The notes under the pieces: generated by a model
What the model was told of the DNA's origin: nothing
Database searches by the model: none
Seen by the model: only the letters and a program-made list of their open reading frames with translations
Source of the DNA: CAZHGD01 sp964531735
GTDB lineage: Bacteria > Armatimonadota > UBA10988
Length of the DNA: 12,614 bases
Assembly (NCBI GenBank): GCA_964531735.1
Contig: CAZHGD010000206.1
Location: forward strand, 1 to 12,614
Reading direction: 5' to 3'
Shown here: in pieces, positions 1 through 7,050 of the stretch
Position numbering within the stretch: the first letter of the stretch is position 1
Layout of the letters: the number at the start of each line of letters is the position of its first letter
Translations under genes and position numbers: made by a program

Positions 1-231
1 TCAAGACTCCCGAGAGGCGTGGTTGGTTCCTTGCAGCCGGGATTTGAACACAACCTCTTGCCCACCGCAGGCGTGGACTGTGGCTGGCCGCGTCCGGAGC
101 CGATCGATGGTGGGCAACAGCCCACCCTACGTACTGACCGTCAACGCCGGCCGAGACGACGCGACGCGCGCGAGCTGGCCCACTCGCCAGCCCGCGGCGC
201 CACGGCACGGCACGTGCGGCCGCTCGAACGT
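1..231. other. Gene-free left flank
   Basis: No coding region with a recognisable product or ribosome binding site is visible here. The stretch lies downstream of the stop codon of the minus-strand alkaline phosphatase. It holds one small perfect hairpin at 109-126: GGTGGGC, loop AACA, GCCCACC. The hairpin has no T-run on either side, so I do not call it a terminator. Minus-strand bases 60-1 contain a TTCAAATCC string like a tRNA T-loop, but the flanking bases do not pair. Confidence 0.5.
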
Positions 232-1545
232 CTACTGCGCCCAGACGTCGAGCACGGTCTTCGGAAGGTCGGTGTTGTCGAGGTAGGCGCCCCGCTTCGG
301 GTCCTTGCCCACCGCGCGCAGTGTCAACCGTTGGGCCTCAGCGCCCTTGGCGAACACCGGCACCAGGCTGTTGCTGTGGCCCTTGCTGTGGAAGGCCAAC
401 AGCGGCAGCTTGTCCTGGCCCTGCCCCACCGGCCCGTCGAACGCGCTGGCGGCAGCGGGGCCGGTCAGCAGGCCGGTCTCATGGTCGGCCGTGACGATCA
501 GCAGCGTCTCGTCCCAACTGCTGTACTTCTCCACCCAGGCCGCCGCCGCGGCGATGGCGTCCTCGAAGTCCATCACCTCTTCCACCACACGGACGCCGTC
601 GTTGCCGTGCGACGCCCAGTCGATGGCGCCGCCCTCGACCATGACGAAGAAGCCGTCGCGGTCCAGTCCGAGCACGTTGAGCGCGCCCTGGGTCATCTGC
701 GCCAGGCTCGGCACATCGGCGTTGCGCGGATCCTCGAAGGGGAGCTTGCCCCCCTTCTTCGGCCGGCTGCACTGCAACGTGTCGCCCGCCTGCGCCACGC
801 CCAGCACGCGGTGGTCCAGCGGTTGTGCCGTGGCCGCCAGCTTCGCGAAGTCGGCCTTGGTCTCTACCAGCTTCCAGGCGTCGGGTCGGCCGTCGCCGTC
901 GGCGTCGGCCATCGGCCGGCCGGTCTTGACCGCGCCCCAGGTCTCGGGGCCGCCGACGTAGTCGTACTTCGGGGCTCGTTGCTTGCCGCCGTTGTCGAAG
1001 GTCGGATGGCCCGCGCCCATGATGACGTCGCAGCGGCTGCGCTCGATCATCTCGCGGCCGATCTCGGCGTAGCTGCCGCGGCCCTTGTTGTGGGCCACGA
1101 ACCCCGCGGGCGTGGCGTGCGACAGCGGCACGCTGGTGACGACGCCGGCGGCCTTGCCCAGCTCCTTGGCGCGTTCGCACAGGTTCTGCAACGGCTTGCC
1201 GTCGCGGTCGACGCCGATGGCCCCGTTGTAGGTCTTGTGGCCGGTGGCCAGCGCCGTGGCCGCAGCGGCCGAATCGGTTGCGCCAAGGACGATGTAGCTC
1301 AGCCCGTCCCAGGCCCGCGCCGGATCGTAGCTGCCCTTGACCGAGAAGGTGCTGGCCGCCAACTTGACCGGGAACTGCCGGTAGACTGCGGCGTCGGCGC
1401 GACCGTAACGGTAGAACTCACCGGTGGCGAGCTGGTTGAACCCGCAGCCGTCACCGATCATGATGATGACGTTCTTGACCTTGGCCTCGGCCGCACCGGC
1501 GACCAGCAGACCGGCCAACGCCAACACGCGTACTCGTTTGCACAT
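232..1545 (-). CDS. Secreted alkaline phosphatase (PhoA family)
   Basis: Phosphomonoesterase of the alkaline phosphatase superfamily, 437 aa, probably periplasmic or exported, releasing phosphate from organic esters. Residues 1-21 form a signal peptide ending AAEA. Family motifs are in order: metal ligand D32 in MIGDG, nucleophile S92 in DSAAAATA, H143 and T145 in SHATP, E304, D309 and H313 in VEGGAIDWASHGND, D354 and H355 in TADHETG, and H390 near the C-terminus. Length and motif order match intact bacterial enzymes. An in-frame start exists 26 codons upstream, but the start at 1545 begins directly at the signal peptide and has GGAG at 1557-1560 upstream. Residues 214-222 (DADGDGRPD) resemble a calcium-binding loop inserted between the motifs. 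The gene diverges from the RNA unit at 1628. Phosphate control is plausible, but I see no Pho box. Confidence 0.93.
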   Translation of the reverse strand: MCKRVRVLALAGLLVAGAAEAKVKNVIIMIGDGCGFNQLATGEFYRYGRADAAVYRQFPVKLAASTFSVKGSYDPARAWDGLSYIVLGATDSAAAATALATGHKTYNGAIGVDRDGKPLQNLCERAKELGKAAGVVTSVPLSHATPAGFVAHNKGRGSYAEIGREMIERSRCDVIMGAGHPTFDNGGKQRAPKYDYVGGPETWGAVKTGRPMADADGDGRPDAWKLVETKADFAKLAATAQPLDHRVLGVAQAGDTLQCSRPKKGGKLPFEDPRNADVPSLAQMTQGALNVLGLDRDGFFVMVEGGAIDWASHGNDGVRVVEEVMDFEDAIAAAAAWVEKYSSWDETLLIVTADHETGLLTGPAAASAFDGPVGQGQDKLPLLAFHSKGHSNSLVPVFAKGAEAQRLTLRAVGKDPKRGAYLDNTDLPKTVLDVWAQ

Positions 1546-1627
1546 CACTCCGTGAGCTCCAGACGGCGCCAGCATACCGCAGAATCGCGCCGGGCGCACG
1601 TGCCCGAATCGGCGGGCCACCACACTG

Positions 1628-1657
1628 TTGACATCGGCTTCGTCGCCGCGCTATAGT
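1628..1657 (+). promoter_or_regulatory. Sigma70-type promoter of the small RNA/peptide unit
   Basis: A perfect -35 box TTGACA (1628-1633) is followed by an 18-base spacer and a -10 box TATAGT (1652-1657). Transcription would start near 1664, about 27 bases before the ATG of the tiny ORF. No other gene in the window has so clear a promoter, so this unit is probably strongly expressed. It points away from the alkaline phosphatase gene. The boxes are seen directly; the start site is inferred. Confidence 0.7.
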
Positions 1658-1670
1658 GCTTGCTAAGCTC

Positions 1671-1686
1671 AGAAAGGAGGTGGTCT
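1671..1686 (+). promoter_or_regulatory. Extended Shine-Dalgarno sequence
   Basis: The sequence AGAAAGGAGGTGGTCT could pair along all 16 bases with the usual bacterial 16S rRNA 3' end (GGATCACCTCCTTTCT), with two G-U wobbles at 1683 and 1686. The core GGAGG (1676-1680) ends 10 bases before the ATG at 1691. Ordinary sites pair over 4-7 bases, so this marks strong ribosome capture. The 16S end of this organism is assumed, not seen. Confidence 0.7.
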
Positions 1687-1690
1687 GCAA

Positions 1691-1735
1691 ATGTCTAGTG
1701 GCGAGTGTACCGAGCGAGGTGACGGTCCGACCTAG
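1691..1735 (+). CDS. 14-residue peptide ORF (leader peptide or small protein)
   Basis: ATG at 1691 to TAG at 1733-1735 encodes MSSGECTERGDGPT. It has an excellent ribosome binding site and its own promoter, and it is the only ORF placed to use that site. The peptide is hydrophilic, with one cysteine and no membrane segment, signal peptide or family I recognise. Codons 10-15 overlap the 5' strands of P1 and P2 in the surrounding RNA, so a ribosome at the stop codon would hold those helices open. The function could lie in the peptide or in the act of translating it. Translation is inferred from the site alone. Confidence 0.45.
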   Translation: MSSGECTERGDGPT

Positions 1736-1845
1736 CGTCCCGTCCGACCGACAAGGTTGAGTGACGGGGGTCGACCCGCTTCTCGGCTGCCGCGAGGCAG
1801 TCAGTTGGACCGGGAGCCAGGTCGAATCCCTGCCGTCACCGGAGG

Positions 1846-1875
1846 AGCCCGGGCTGCGGCCCGGGCTTTTCTTTT
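1846..1875 (+). terminator. Rho-independent terminator of the small RNA unit
   Basis: A perfect 9-bp GC-rich stem pairs AGCCCGGGC (1846-1854) with GCCCGGGCT (1859-1867) across a TGCG loop. The T-rich run TTTTCTTTT (1867-1875) follows. It is the only textbook terminator in the window. It lies 77 bases before the ATG of the next gene on the same strand, so it could also act as an attenuator for that gene. Confidence 0.88.
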
Positions 1876-1952
1876 GCCTGGCGCGCCGGCCGCCGCGGAA
1901 CCACCACCCCACCGACGGAGTCGCAATTGGGCAGTCGTCCGGCGAGGTCACC

Positions 1953-3644
1953 ATGAGTCAGCACGACAGCGGGCCGGCGCTGGTGGTCCGCAATCCCTAT
2001 CTGCCGTTTGCCGTGGCCATGGCCGCTGGCGGGGCGGTGATCGCGCTGCTGGCCGGCGGGCTGGTGTTCAGCGACTTCGGCACCACGCTGGCCGCGCTGC
2101 GCGATAGTCGGCTGACGGTGCCGCTGGCCGTGCGCGCGGTCCGGCTCGCCATTGCGGCGGGCTGGGGCCTTTGGGGGCTCAACGCGCTGCTGACGGGCCT
2201 GCGGCATCTGGGCAGTGTCTACGCCCCGCCCGGCGCACCGCGCGATTTCGCCTCCGCCGATGAGGTCATCGCCTCACTGACCCGCCAGGACCTGCCGGTC
2301 TACCGGCTGCCCGACGGTGGCGCCCTGGGGCTGGCCCGCCGCTACTTCAGCGACCTGGTGCCCTGGCTGACCGAGCGGCCGCGGCGCGTGCTCGAAGACA
2401 ACGTCGCCTTCGCGCGGACCACGCTGCTGGTCACCGTGCTCGCCATGCTCGCCTGGGCCGGGCTCGACGCGCTGCGGGTCAACGTGCGCGGCGCCTACTT
2501 CGCCGACGGCCGCATCGGCTTCCCGCTGCAACTGGTCATGCTGCTGTGGGTGCTCACCACGGTCAAGGTGGCCAGCCTGTTCATGATGCTGCCCACCGCC
2601 TCGCCGCCGACCGAGGTGATCGAGGAGCGCCCGGCGTTCCGCGGCGCGGGCAACCCGTTCAACCTGCCCGGCGTGATCGAGAGCGCCCTGCTGCCGTTTC
2701 GCTGGCGCGAGACGCCGAACCGCTGCCACCGTTACGGCTTCGCTCAGGAGCAGGGCGGCGTGGCGGATACCGGCCTGTTCCGCGGCCTCGCCATCGTCGA
2801 GACGCAGCCCGTGCCCTACGACGCGGTGCGCTCGCCCGCGGTGATGGTCTTCGTGGTCTGCGCCATACCGCTGCTGCTGGTCGGCCTGTGGTATAGCTGC
2901 CTGGCCACGCCGCGCGAACCGCAGTCGCCGGCCGACGTCGTCTGGCTGGCCGGCACCATGGCCGCGGGGCTCTATCTCGGTGGCGTCGGCGGCGGCTTCC
3001 TGCGGCACGCGCATTGGCTGCTGGGCAGCTTCCGGTTCAACTCGGTGCTGCTGCTCTGCCGTGTCGAAGGCAGCTTCGCGCGCGGCGAGGCCCGCCTGGG
3101 CAGGAGCGCCCTGGACACCGCCGAGGCCGGTGTCGTCGACGTGCGTAGCGACGGCCAGTGCGAGCTCTACGCCTGCCGCGCCGTGTCGGAGTCGTACACG
3201 CTGGAAGGTCAGCGTCACATCATCGGCCTGGTCTTCGACGAGGAGATCGTGCAGGCCGTGGCGGCGGTCCGAGCGGCCGTCGCCGGCTTCGAAAGCGAGC
3301 GCGTGGCCATGCGGGCGCCCGACCTGCAGCGCGCCGAGGCCGGCGAGATCGAGCGGCTCAACCTGGGCCATGTGGGCAGCCTGGCCGCCGCCGGCACACC
3401 GCTGATGGTGCCGCCCGCGACCGGACCGGTACCGCTCGCGCTGGGCGCCGGGCCGACGCGCGAGTGTCCGCACTGCTGCGAGCCGGTGCCCGCCGGCGCG
3501 GCCCGCTGCCCGCACTGCGACGAGCCGCTGCCCACCGGCACGGCGCTCCTGCCGGGACCCGACGACAAGCTCTGCCCGCACTGCGGCCAGCCCGTCAAGC
3601 GGCAGGCCACCAAGTGCAAGCACTGCAAGGCGCGGCTGGACTGA
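1953..3644 (+). CDS. Six-helix membrane protein with two C-terminal zinc ribbons
   Basis: No characterised family is recognised for this 563-aa protein. Probable membrane helices lie near residues 16-38, 57-82, 154-175, 189-212, 295-317 and 328-350. A soluble region of about 200 residues follows, then two tandem zinc ribbons: C505, C508, C519, C522 and C541, C544, C555, C558, all of CPHC or CKHC form. Ribbons of this type usually bind zinc structurally and mediate contacts with protein or nucleic acid; here that is inferred. The ATG at 1953 was preferred over an in-frame ATG at 1761 because the earlier one would translate through the RNA and terminator. GAGGT lies five bases upstream at 1944-1948. 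The gene may be read through from the RNA unit or from an unseen promoter, and it precedes the next membrane gene by 66 bases. Confidence 0.8.
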   Translation: MSQHDSGPALVVRNPYLPFAVAMAAGGAVIALLAGGLVFSDFGTTLAALRDSRLTVPLAVRAVRLAIAAGWGLWGLNALLTGLRHLGSVYAPPGAPRDFASADEVIASLTRQDLPVYRLPDGGALGLARRYFSDLVPWLTERPRRVLEDNVAFARTTLLVTVLAMLAWAGLDALRVNVRGAYFADGRIGFPLQLVMLLWVLTTVKVASLFMMLPTASPPTEVIEERPAFRGAGNPFNLPGVIESALLPFRWRETPNRCHRYGFAQEQGGVADTGLFRGLAIVETQPVPYDAVRSPAVMVFVVCAIPLLLVGLWYSCLATPREPQSPADVVWLAGTMAAGLYLGGVGGGFLRHAHWLLGSFRFNSVLLLCRVEGSFARGEARLGRSALDTAEAGVVDVRSDGQCELYACRAVSESYTLEGQRHIIGLVFDEEIVQAVAAVRAAVAGFESERVAMRAPDLQRAEAGEIERLNLGHVGSLAAAGTPLMVPPATGPVPLALGAGPTRECPHCCEPVPAGAARCPHCDEPLPTGTALLPGPDDKLCPHCGQPVKRQATKCKHCKARLD

Positions 3645-3710
3645 GAGCGACTTGCGGGGCACCGAAGGAGGCTCGCCCGGTGGCGCGAACTACCCGGCGA
3701 GGTCGTCTCC

Positions 3711-5642
3711 GTGGAACCTACTACTCGTCCGCAAAGCGTGGTTCGTTGGGGCGCGATAGCCCTGGGTTTGGCGCTGATTCCGGTCAACCTCTTCTGGCTG
3801 GTGCCGATGGAGGAGTTCCGCAAGACCGGCGACCCCACGTGCACGTCCATCTTCTCCAACGCGGTGTTCACGCTGCTGGTGCTGGAAGGGCTCAACCGGC
3901 TCGTCCGGCGCTGGCTGCCCGCCCTGGCGCTGAACCGGCTGGAGCGGCTGACCATCTACAGCCTGGTGGCCGCCGGCTGCGGGCTCTGCGCCCGCGACTT
4001 CATCCAGGTGGCCCTGCCCCACTGGGCGCACGCGGTGTGGCACGCCACGCCGGAGAACAGTTGGGCGCAGAAGTTCCTGGGCCATGTCTCGGCCGGCCTG
4101 ATCGTCACCGACCGCGAGGCGCTCAGGGGCTACTTCGAAGGCCACTCGACGCTCTACACCGCGCGCCACCTCCGCGCCTGGGCGTCACCAGTCGTCTTCT
4201 GGAGCGCGCTGTTCAGCACCATCTGGTGGGTCTGGCTGGCGCTGAACATCCTCATCCGCAAGCAATGGACCGAGCGCGAGAAGCTCAGCTTCCCGATCCT
4301 GCAAGTGCCCCTCGAGATCACCGCCGAGCGCAACGACATGTGGCGCAAGTACGGCTTCTATCTCGGCTTCGGCCTGGCGGCGATGATCGACCTGATCAAC
4401 GGCGTCCACAAGTTCGTGCCGCAGGTCCCGCTGCTGCAGGTGAAGATGACCAATCTGCAGCCGTTCTTCACGGCCCGGCACCTACAGATGATGGGCTTCA
4501 CGCCCATCTCGTTCTTCCCCTTCGTCATCGGCCTGGCCTACTTGCTGCCGACCGACCTCAGCTTCTCCTGCTGGTTCTTCTACATCTTCTTCAAGGCGCA
4601 ACTCGCGCTGTTCGCCTGGCTGGGCTATGACCCGTCGATGGGCTGGGAGGGCAAGCCGGGCACGATGCCGTTCGTGGCCGAGCAAGGCATCGGCGGCTAC
4701 CTCGCCTACGGCCTGTTCGCCCTCTACACCGCGCGAGACCACTTGCGCGAGGTGTTCCGCAAGGTGGTCCACCCAAACGACGGCGACGAGCGGCTGTACC
4801 GCCTGGCCCTACTCATTCTGGCCGCCGGCCTGACCCATTGGCTCTGGTTCAGTTGCTACACCGGCTTCACCTGGTGGATTGCCCTGGCCTACTTCGGCCT
4901 CTACTTCCTGGTCACCACGACCATCACCAAGATCCGCGCCGAACTCGGCCCGCCGGTCCACGACCTGCACTTCGGCGGCCCGGACCGTATGTTGCTGACC
5001 TGGCTGGGGGTGCAGAGCCTGGGTCATGGCGACCGCTGCGGCCTGACCTTGTTCTTCGGGTTCAACCGCGCCTATCGCGGCGTCTCGCAGCCGATGATGC
5101 TCGAGGCGATGAAGGCGGCGGAACTGGAACACAGCAACCAGCGCCGCATCGTCTGGGCGTTCATCCTGGCTGGCCCGGTGGCCGCGTTCGGCTCGTCGTG
5201 GGCCATGCTGCACTGGTCCTATGCCGACGGCATGCAGTTCGCCCGCGAGTCCTATCGCTTCGGCAGCCAGGGCTGGCAGCGCTGGGACAGTTGGATCAGC
5301 CAGCCCTGGGCACCCAACGGCGGCGCCACCGCGGCCATGGGCATCGGCGCGGTGAGCTGCCTCGGCCTGATGTTCATGCGGCTGCGGTTCCTGGGCTTCC
5401 CGTTCCACCCGATCGGCTTCGCCATCAGCGCCAACTGGGCGATGAACTGCGTCTGGACGCCGATCCTGCTCGGCTGGGCCGTGAAGTGTCTGGTGCTCAA
5501 GTACACCGGCGCCAAGGGCTATCGCGCCGGGCTGCCGTTCGCCATGGGGCTCATTCTCGGCGAGTTCATCGTCGGCAGCCTGTGGTCGCTCTATGGCGTG
5601 ATCCAACACGTGCCGGTCTACTCGTTCTGGCTGTTCGACTGA
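3711..5642 (+). CDS. Large polytopic membrane protein, DUF6785/DUF6784-like
   Basis: A 643-aa integral membrane protein with about a dozen hydrophobic segments, for example near residues 14-31, 50-62, 160-182, 213-230, 266-280, 285-304, 365-403, 478-495 and 575-605, plus a last one close to the C-terminus. The overall look and the stretches EREKLSFPILQVPLEI (188-203) and RAELGPPVHDLH (409-420) recall the DUF6785/DUF6784 proteins of Planctomycetota and Armatimonadota, which have an OPT-transporter-like layout. That placement is from memory, and no substrate is known. The start is GTG at 3711, with GAGGT at 3699-3703. No other good start is near. It lies 66 bases after the zinc-ribbon membrane gene and 8 bases before the methyltransferase, so the three probably share a transcript. 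Confidence 0.75.
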   Translation: MEPTTRPQSVVRWGAIALGLALIPVNLFWLVPMEEFRKTGDPTCTSIFSNAVFTLLVLEGLNRLVRRWLPALALNRLERLTIYSLVAAGCGLCARDFIQVALPHWAHAVWHATPENSWAQKFLGHVSAGLIVTDREALRGYFEGHSTLYTARHLRAWASPVVFWSALFSTIWWVWLALNILIRKQWTEREKLSFPILQVPLEITAERNDMWRKYGFYLGFGLAAMIDLINGVHKFVPQVPLLQVKMTNLQPFFTARHLQMMGFTPISFFPFVIGLAYLLPTDLSFSCWFFYIFFKAQLALFAWLGYDPSMGWEGKPGTMPFVAEQGIGGYLAYGLFALYTARDHLREVFRKVVHPNDGDERLYRLALLILAAGLTHWLWFSCYTGFTWWIALAYFGLYFLVTTTITKIRAELGPPVHDLHFGGPDRMLLTWLGVQSLGHGDRCGLTLFFGFNRAYRGVSQPMMLEAMKAAELEHSNQRRIVWAFILAGPVAAFGSSWAMLHWSYADGMQFARESYRFGSQGWQRWDSWISQPWAPNGGATAAMGIGAVSCLGLMFMRLRFLGFPFHPIGFAISANWAMNCVWTPILLGWAVKCLVLKYTGAKGYRAGLPFAMGLILGEFIVGSLWSLYGVIQHVPVYSFWLFD

Positions 5643-5650
5643 CGGCGCCC

Positions 5651-6667
5651 GTGATCAAATACCTCGGCTCGAAGCGCCAACTGGTGCCGCTGATCGTCGA
5701 GCAGATCGGCCGCTGGCCCGACGTGCGGAGCGTCATCGACCTGTTCAGTGGCACCTCGCGCGTGGGCCATGCGCTGAAGGCCGCCGGCTATCGCGTACTG
5801 GCCAACGACCACAACGCCTACGCCGAGACGCTGGCCCGCTGCTACGTGCAGGCCGACCGCGCCGACGTGCAGGCCGCTGCCGAGCAGCTCATCGGCGAGT
5901 TGGGCCGCCTGCCCGGTCGCGCCGGCTACTTCACCCACACCTTCTGCGAGCGCAGCCGCTACTTCCAGCCGCACAACGGCGAGCGCATCGACGCCATCCG
6001 GGAGGCCATCGCGGACAAGGGTCTGTCGCCCGAACTGGAGGCGGTGCTGCTGGTCTCGTTGATGGAGGCGGCCGACCGCGTCGATTCCACCACCGGTCTG
6101 CAGATGGCCTACCTGAAGGAGTGGGCGCCGCGCGCGTACCAGCCGTTGGAGCTGCGTCTGCCAGCGGTGCTGCCGCGCGCCGCAGCAGGCAAGGGGCTGG
6201 CCCTCGGCCTGGACGCCCTGGCGGCGGTCGGGCAGTTGGCGGCCGACGCCGCCTACCTCGACCCGCCGTACAACCAGCACAAGTACCTGGGCAACTACCA
6301 CATCTGGGAGACGCTGGTGCGCTGGGACCAGCCCGAGGTCTACGGCGTGGCCTGCAAGCGCGTGGACTGCCGCGAGCGGCGGAGCGCGTTCAACTCCACG
6401 ACCGCCATCCACGACGCCCTGGCCGCGGTGGTCTCACAGGTGCGCGCCCGCTACCTGATCGTCTCGTTCAACAATGAGGGCTACGTGCCTCGCGAAGCGA
6501 TCGAGGCGATGCTGGCCCAGCGCGGCCGGGTCGAGGTGATCGAGCACGACTACAAGCGCTACGTGGGCGCGCAGATCGGCATCTACAACCCGCACGGCGA
6601 CAAGGTCGGCCGCGTCAGTCACGTGCGGAACAAGGAGTACCTGTTCGTGGTGACGCCGGGGGAGTGA
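5651..6667 (+). CDS. D12-class adenine-N6 DNA methyltransferase
   Basis: Transfers a methyl group from S-adenosylmethionine to adenine in DNA. The 338-aa protein has the D12 (Dam-like) motif order: N-terminal KYLGSKRQL (residues 3-11), the SAM-binding motif DLFSGTSRVG (30-39) and the catalytic DPPY (204-207) in YLDPPYNQHKY. The region between about 60 and 190 would carry target recognition, so the site methylated cannot be read from the sequence. The start is GTG at 5651, 8 bases after the stop of the membrane gene. No good ribosome binding site is visible, which suggests translational coupling. No restriction endonuclease gene is adjacent, so it may be an orphan regulatory or protective methylase. 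It is full length with no visible damage and converges with the toxin gene 44 bases downstream. Confidence 0.88.
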   Translation: MIKYLGSKRQLVPLIVEQIGRWPDVRSVIDLFSGTSRVGHALKAAGYRVLANDHNAYAETLARCYVQADRADVQAAAEQLIGELGRLPGRAGYFTHTFCERSRYFQPHNGERIDAIREAIADKGLSPELEAVLLVSLMEAADRVDSTTGLQMAYLKEWAPRAYQPLELRLPAVLPRAAAGKGLALGLDALAAVGQLAADAAYLDPPYNQHKYLGNYHIWETLVRWDQPEVYGVACKRVDCRERRSAFNSTTAIHDALAAVVSQVRARYLIVSFNNEGYVPREAIEAMLAQRGRVEVIEHDYKRYVGAQIGIYNPHGDKVGRVSHVRNKEYLFVVTPGE

Positions 6668-6711
6668 GGAGACACCCCCACGGGCGCGTGTGCAGGGCCG
6701 CGCACCGACGC

Positions 6712-7050
6712 TCAGGCATCTCCCAGCTCGACCAATGGCTCGCCCTTCTCCAGGAGTCGCAGGGCATCGGGCAGCGTGGCGGCCAGCAGTTGTCTCAGCC
6801 GCGCGTTGCTCGTGTTACCGCAGGTGATCCACACGACCTGTGGTGGGGTGCCGAGGCGGTCAAGCAGATGCACGAAGTCGGCATCCTTGGTGACCACCAC
6901 TGCCGCCGCACACCGAGCTGCCGCGTGGATCTCCTCGTCCGACGCATCGCGCAGGCCCAGGTCGCGCAGAGCCACGGCCGCGACGCCGAAGCTGTCGGTG
7001 ATCCAGCCGGCGATGGCCGGCGGTAGTTGCGCGTCGAGCCAAAGCGTCAT
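6712..7050 (-). CDS. DUF5615 PIN-like toxin
   Basis: A small 112-aa protein of the DUF5615 (Mut7-C/PIN-like) family, the presumed RNase toxin of a type II toxin-antitoxin pair. Visible motifs are the N-terminal LWLDAQLPP with an acidic residue at D6, ASDEEI near residues 36-41, and VVVTKDADFVHL near 51-62. These are the conserved acidic sites expected to bind metal. The C-terminal WITCGNTSN is also typical. Its ATG (7048-7050) overlaps the antitoxin stop codon as ATGA, so the two are translationally coupled, antitoxin first. Nuclease activity is known for the wider PIN fold but is inferred here. Confidence 0.87.
   Translation of the reverse strand: MTLWLDAQLPPAIAGWITDSFGVAAVALRDLGLRDASDEEIHAAARCAAAVVVTKDADFVHLLDRLGTPPQVVWITCGNTSNARLRQLLAATLPDALRLLEKGEPLVELGDA

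Larger units (their letters stand above)
1664..1875 (+). ncRNA. Structured small RNA with an embedded 14-codon ORF, class not recognised
   Basis: The predicted transcript is about 212 nt, between a strong promoter and a strong terminator. Helices found by eye: P1 1718-1723 with 1835-1840 (extendable to 1725/1833); P2 1724-1731 with 1804-1811 (8 bp, one G-U); hairpin A 1739-1744 with 1763-1768, continuing as 1745-1749 with 1755-1759 (loop GACAA); hairpin B 1785-1791 with 1796-1802 (GCGA tetraloop); and hairpin T 1818-1821 with 1829-1832 (loop TCGAATC). P2 sits directly on P1 in the 5' strand, and hairpin T abuts the 3' strand of P1, giving a three-way junction. The last six sense codons of the small ORF lie in the 5' strands of P1 and P2. 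It lacks features of RNase P, SRP, 6S, tmRNA and the common riboswitches. It may be a free sRNA or a cis leader of the gene at 1953. Confidence 0.6.

Noticed and set aside
1..66. Possible tRNA on the minus strand, from TTCAAATCC near 45-53
   Set aside because: The bases flanking the putative T-loop do not pair, and no D-arm, anticodon arm or acceptor stem can be built.
109..126. Terminator for the alkaline phosphatase
   Set aside because: The 7-bp hairpin lacks a T-run on the minus strand and is more than 100 bases past the stop codon.
1546..1623. Longer N-terminus of the alkaline phosphatase
   Set aside because: The extra residues are rich in R and G and would bury the signal peptide; the start at 1545 fits better.
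1812..1840. Cobalamin riboswitch, because AGCCAGG...CCTGCC resembles a B12 box
   Set aside because: The spacing between the halves is too long, and the conserved GCCACTG and GGGAAG core elements are missing. No cobalamin-related gene follows.
1718..1840. tRNA-Sec or tmRNA, because of the long acceptor-like helix plus T-arm-like hairpin
   Set aside because: There is no CCA or normal discriminator end, no anticodon arm with TCA, no tmRNA pseudoknots or tag sequence, and the domain is preceded by a ribosome site and ORF.
1761..1952. Extended N-terminus of the zinc-ribbon membrane protein from the ATG at 1761
   Set aside because: It would translate through the structured RNA and the terminator and lacks a ribosome site, whereas the ATG at 1953 has one.
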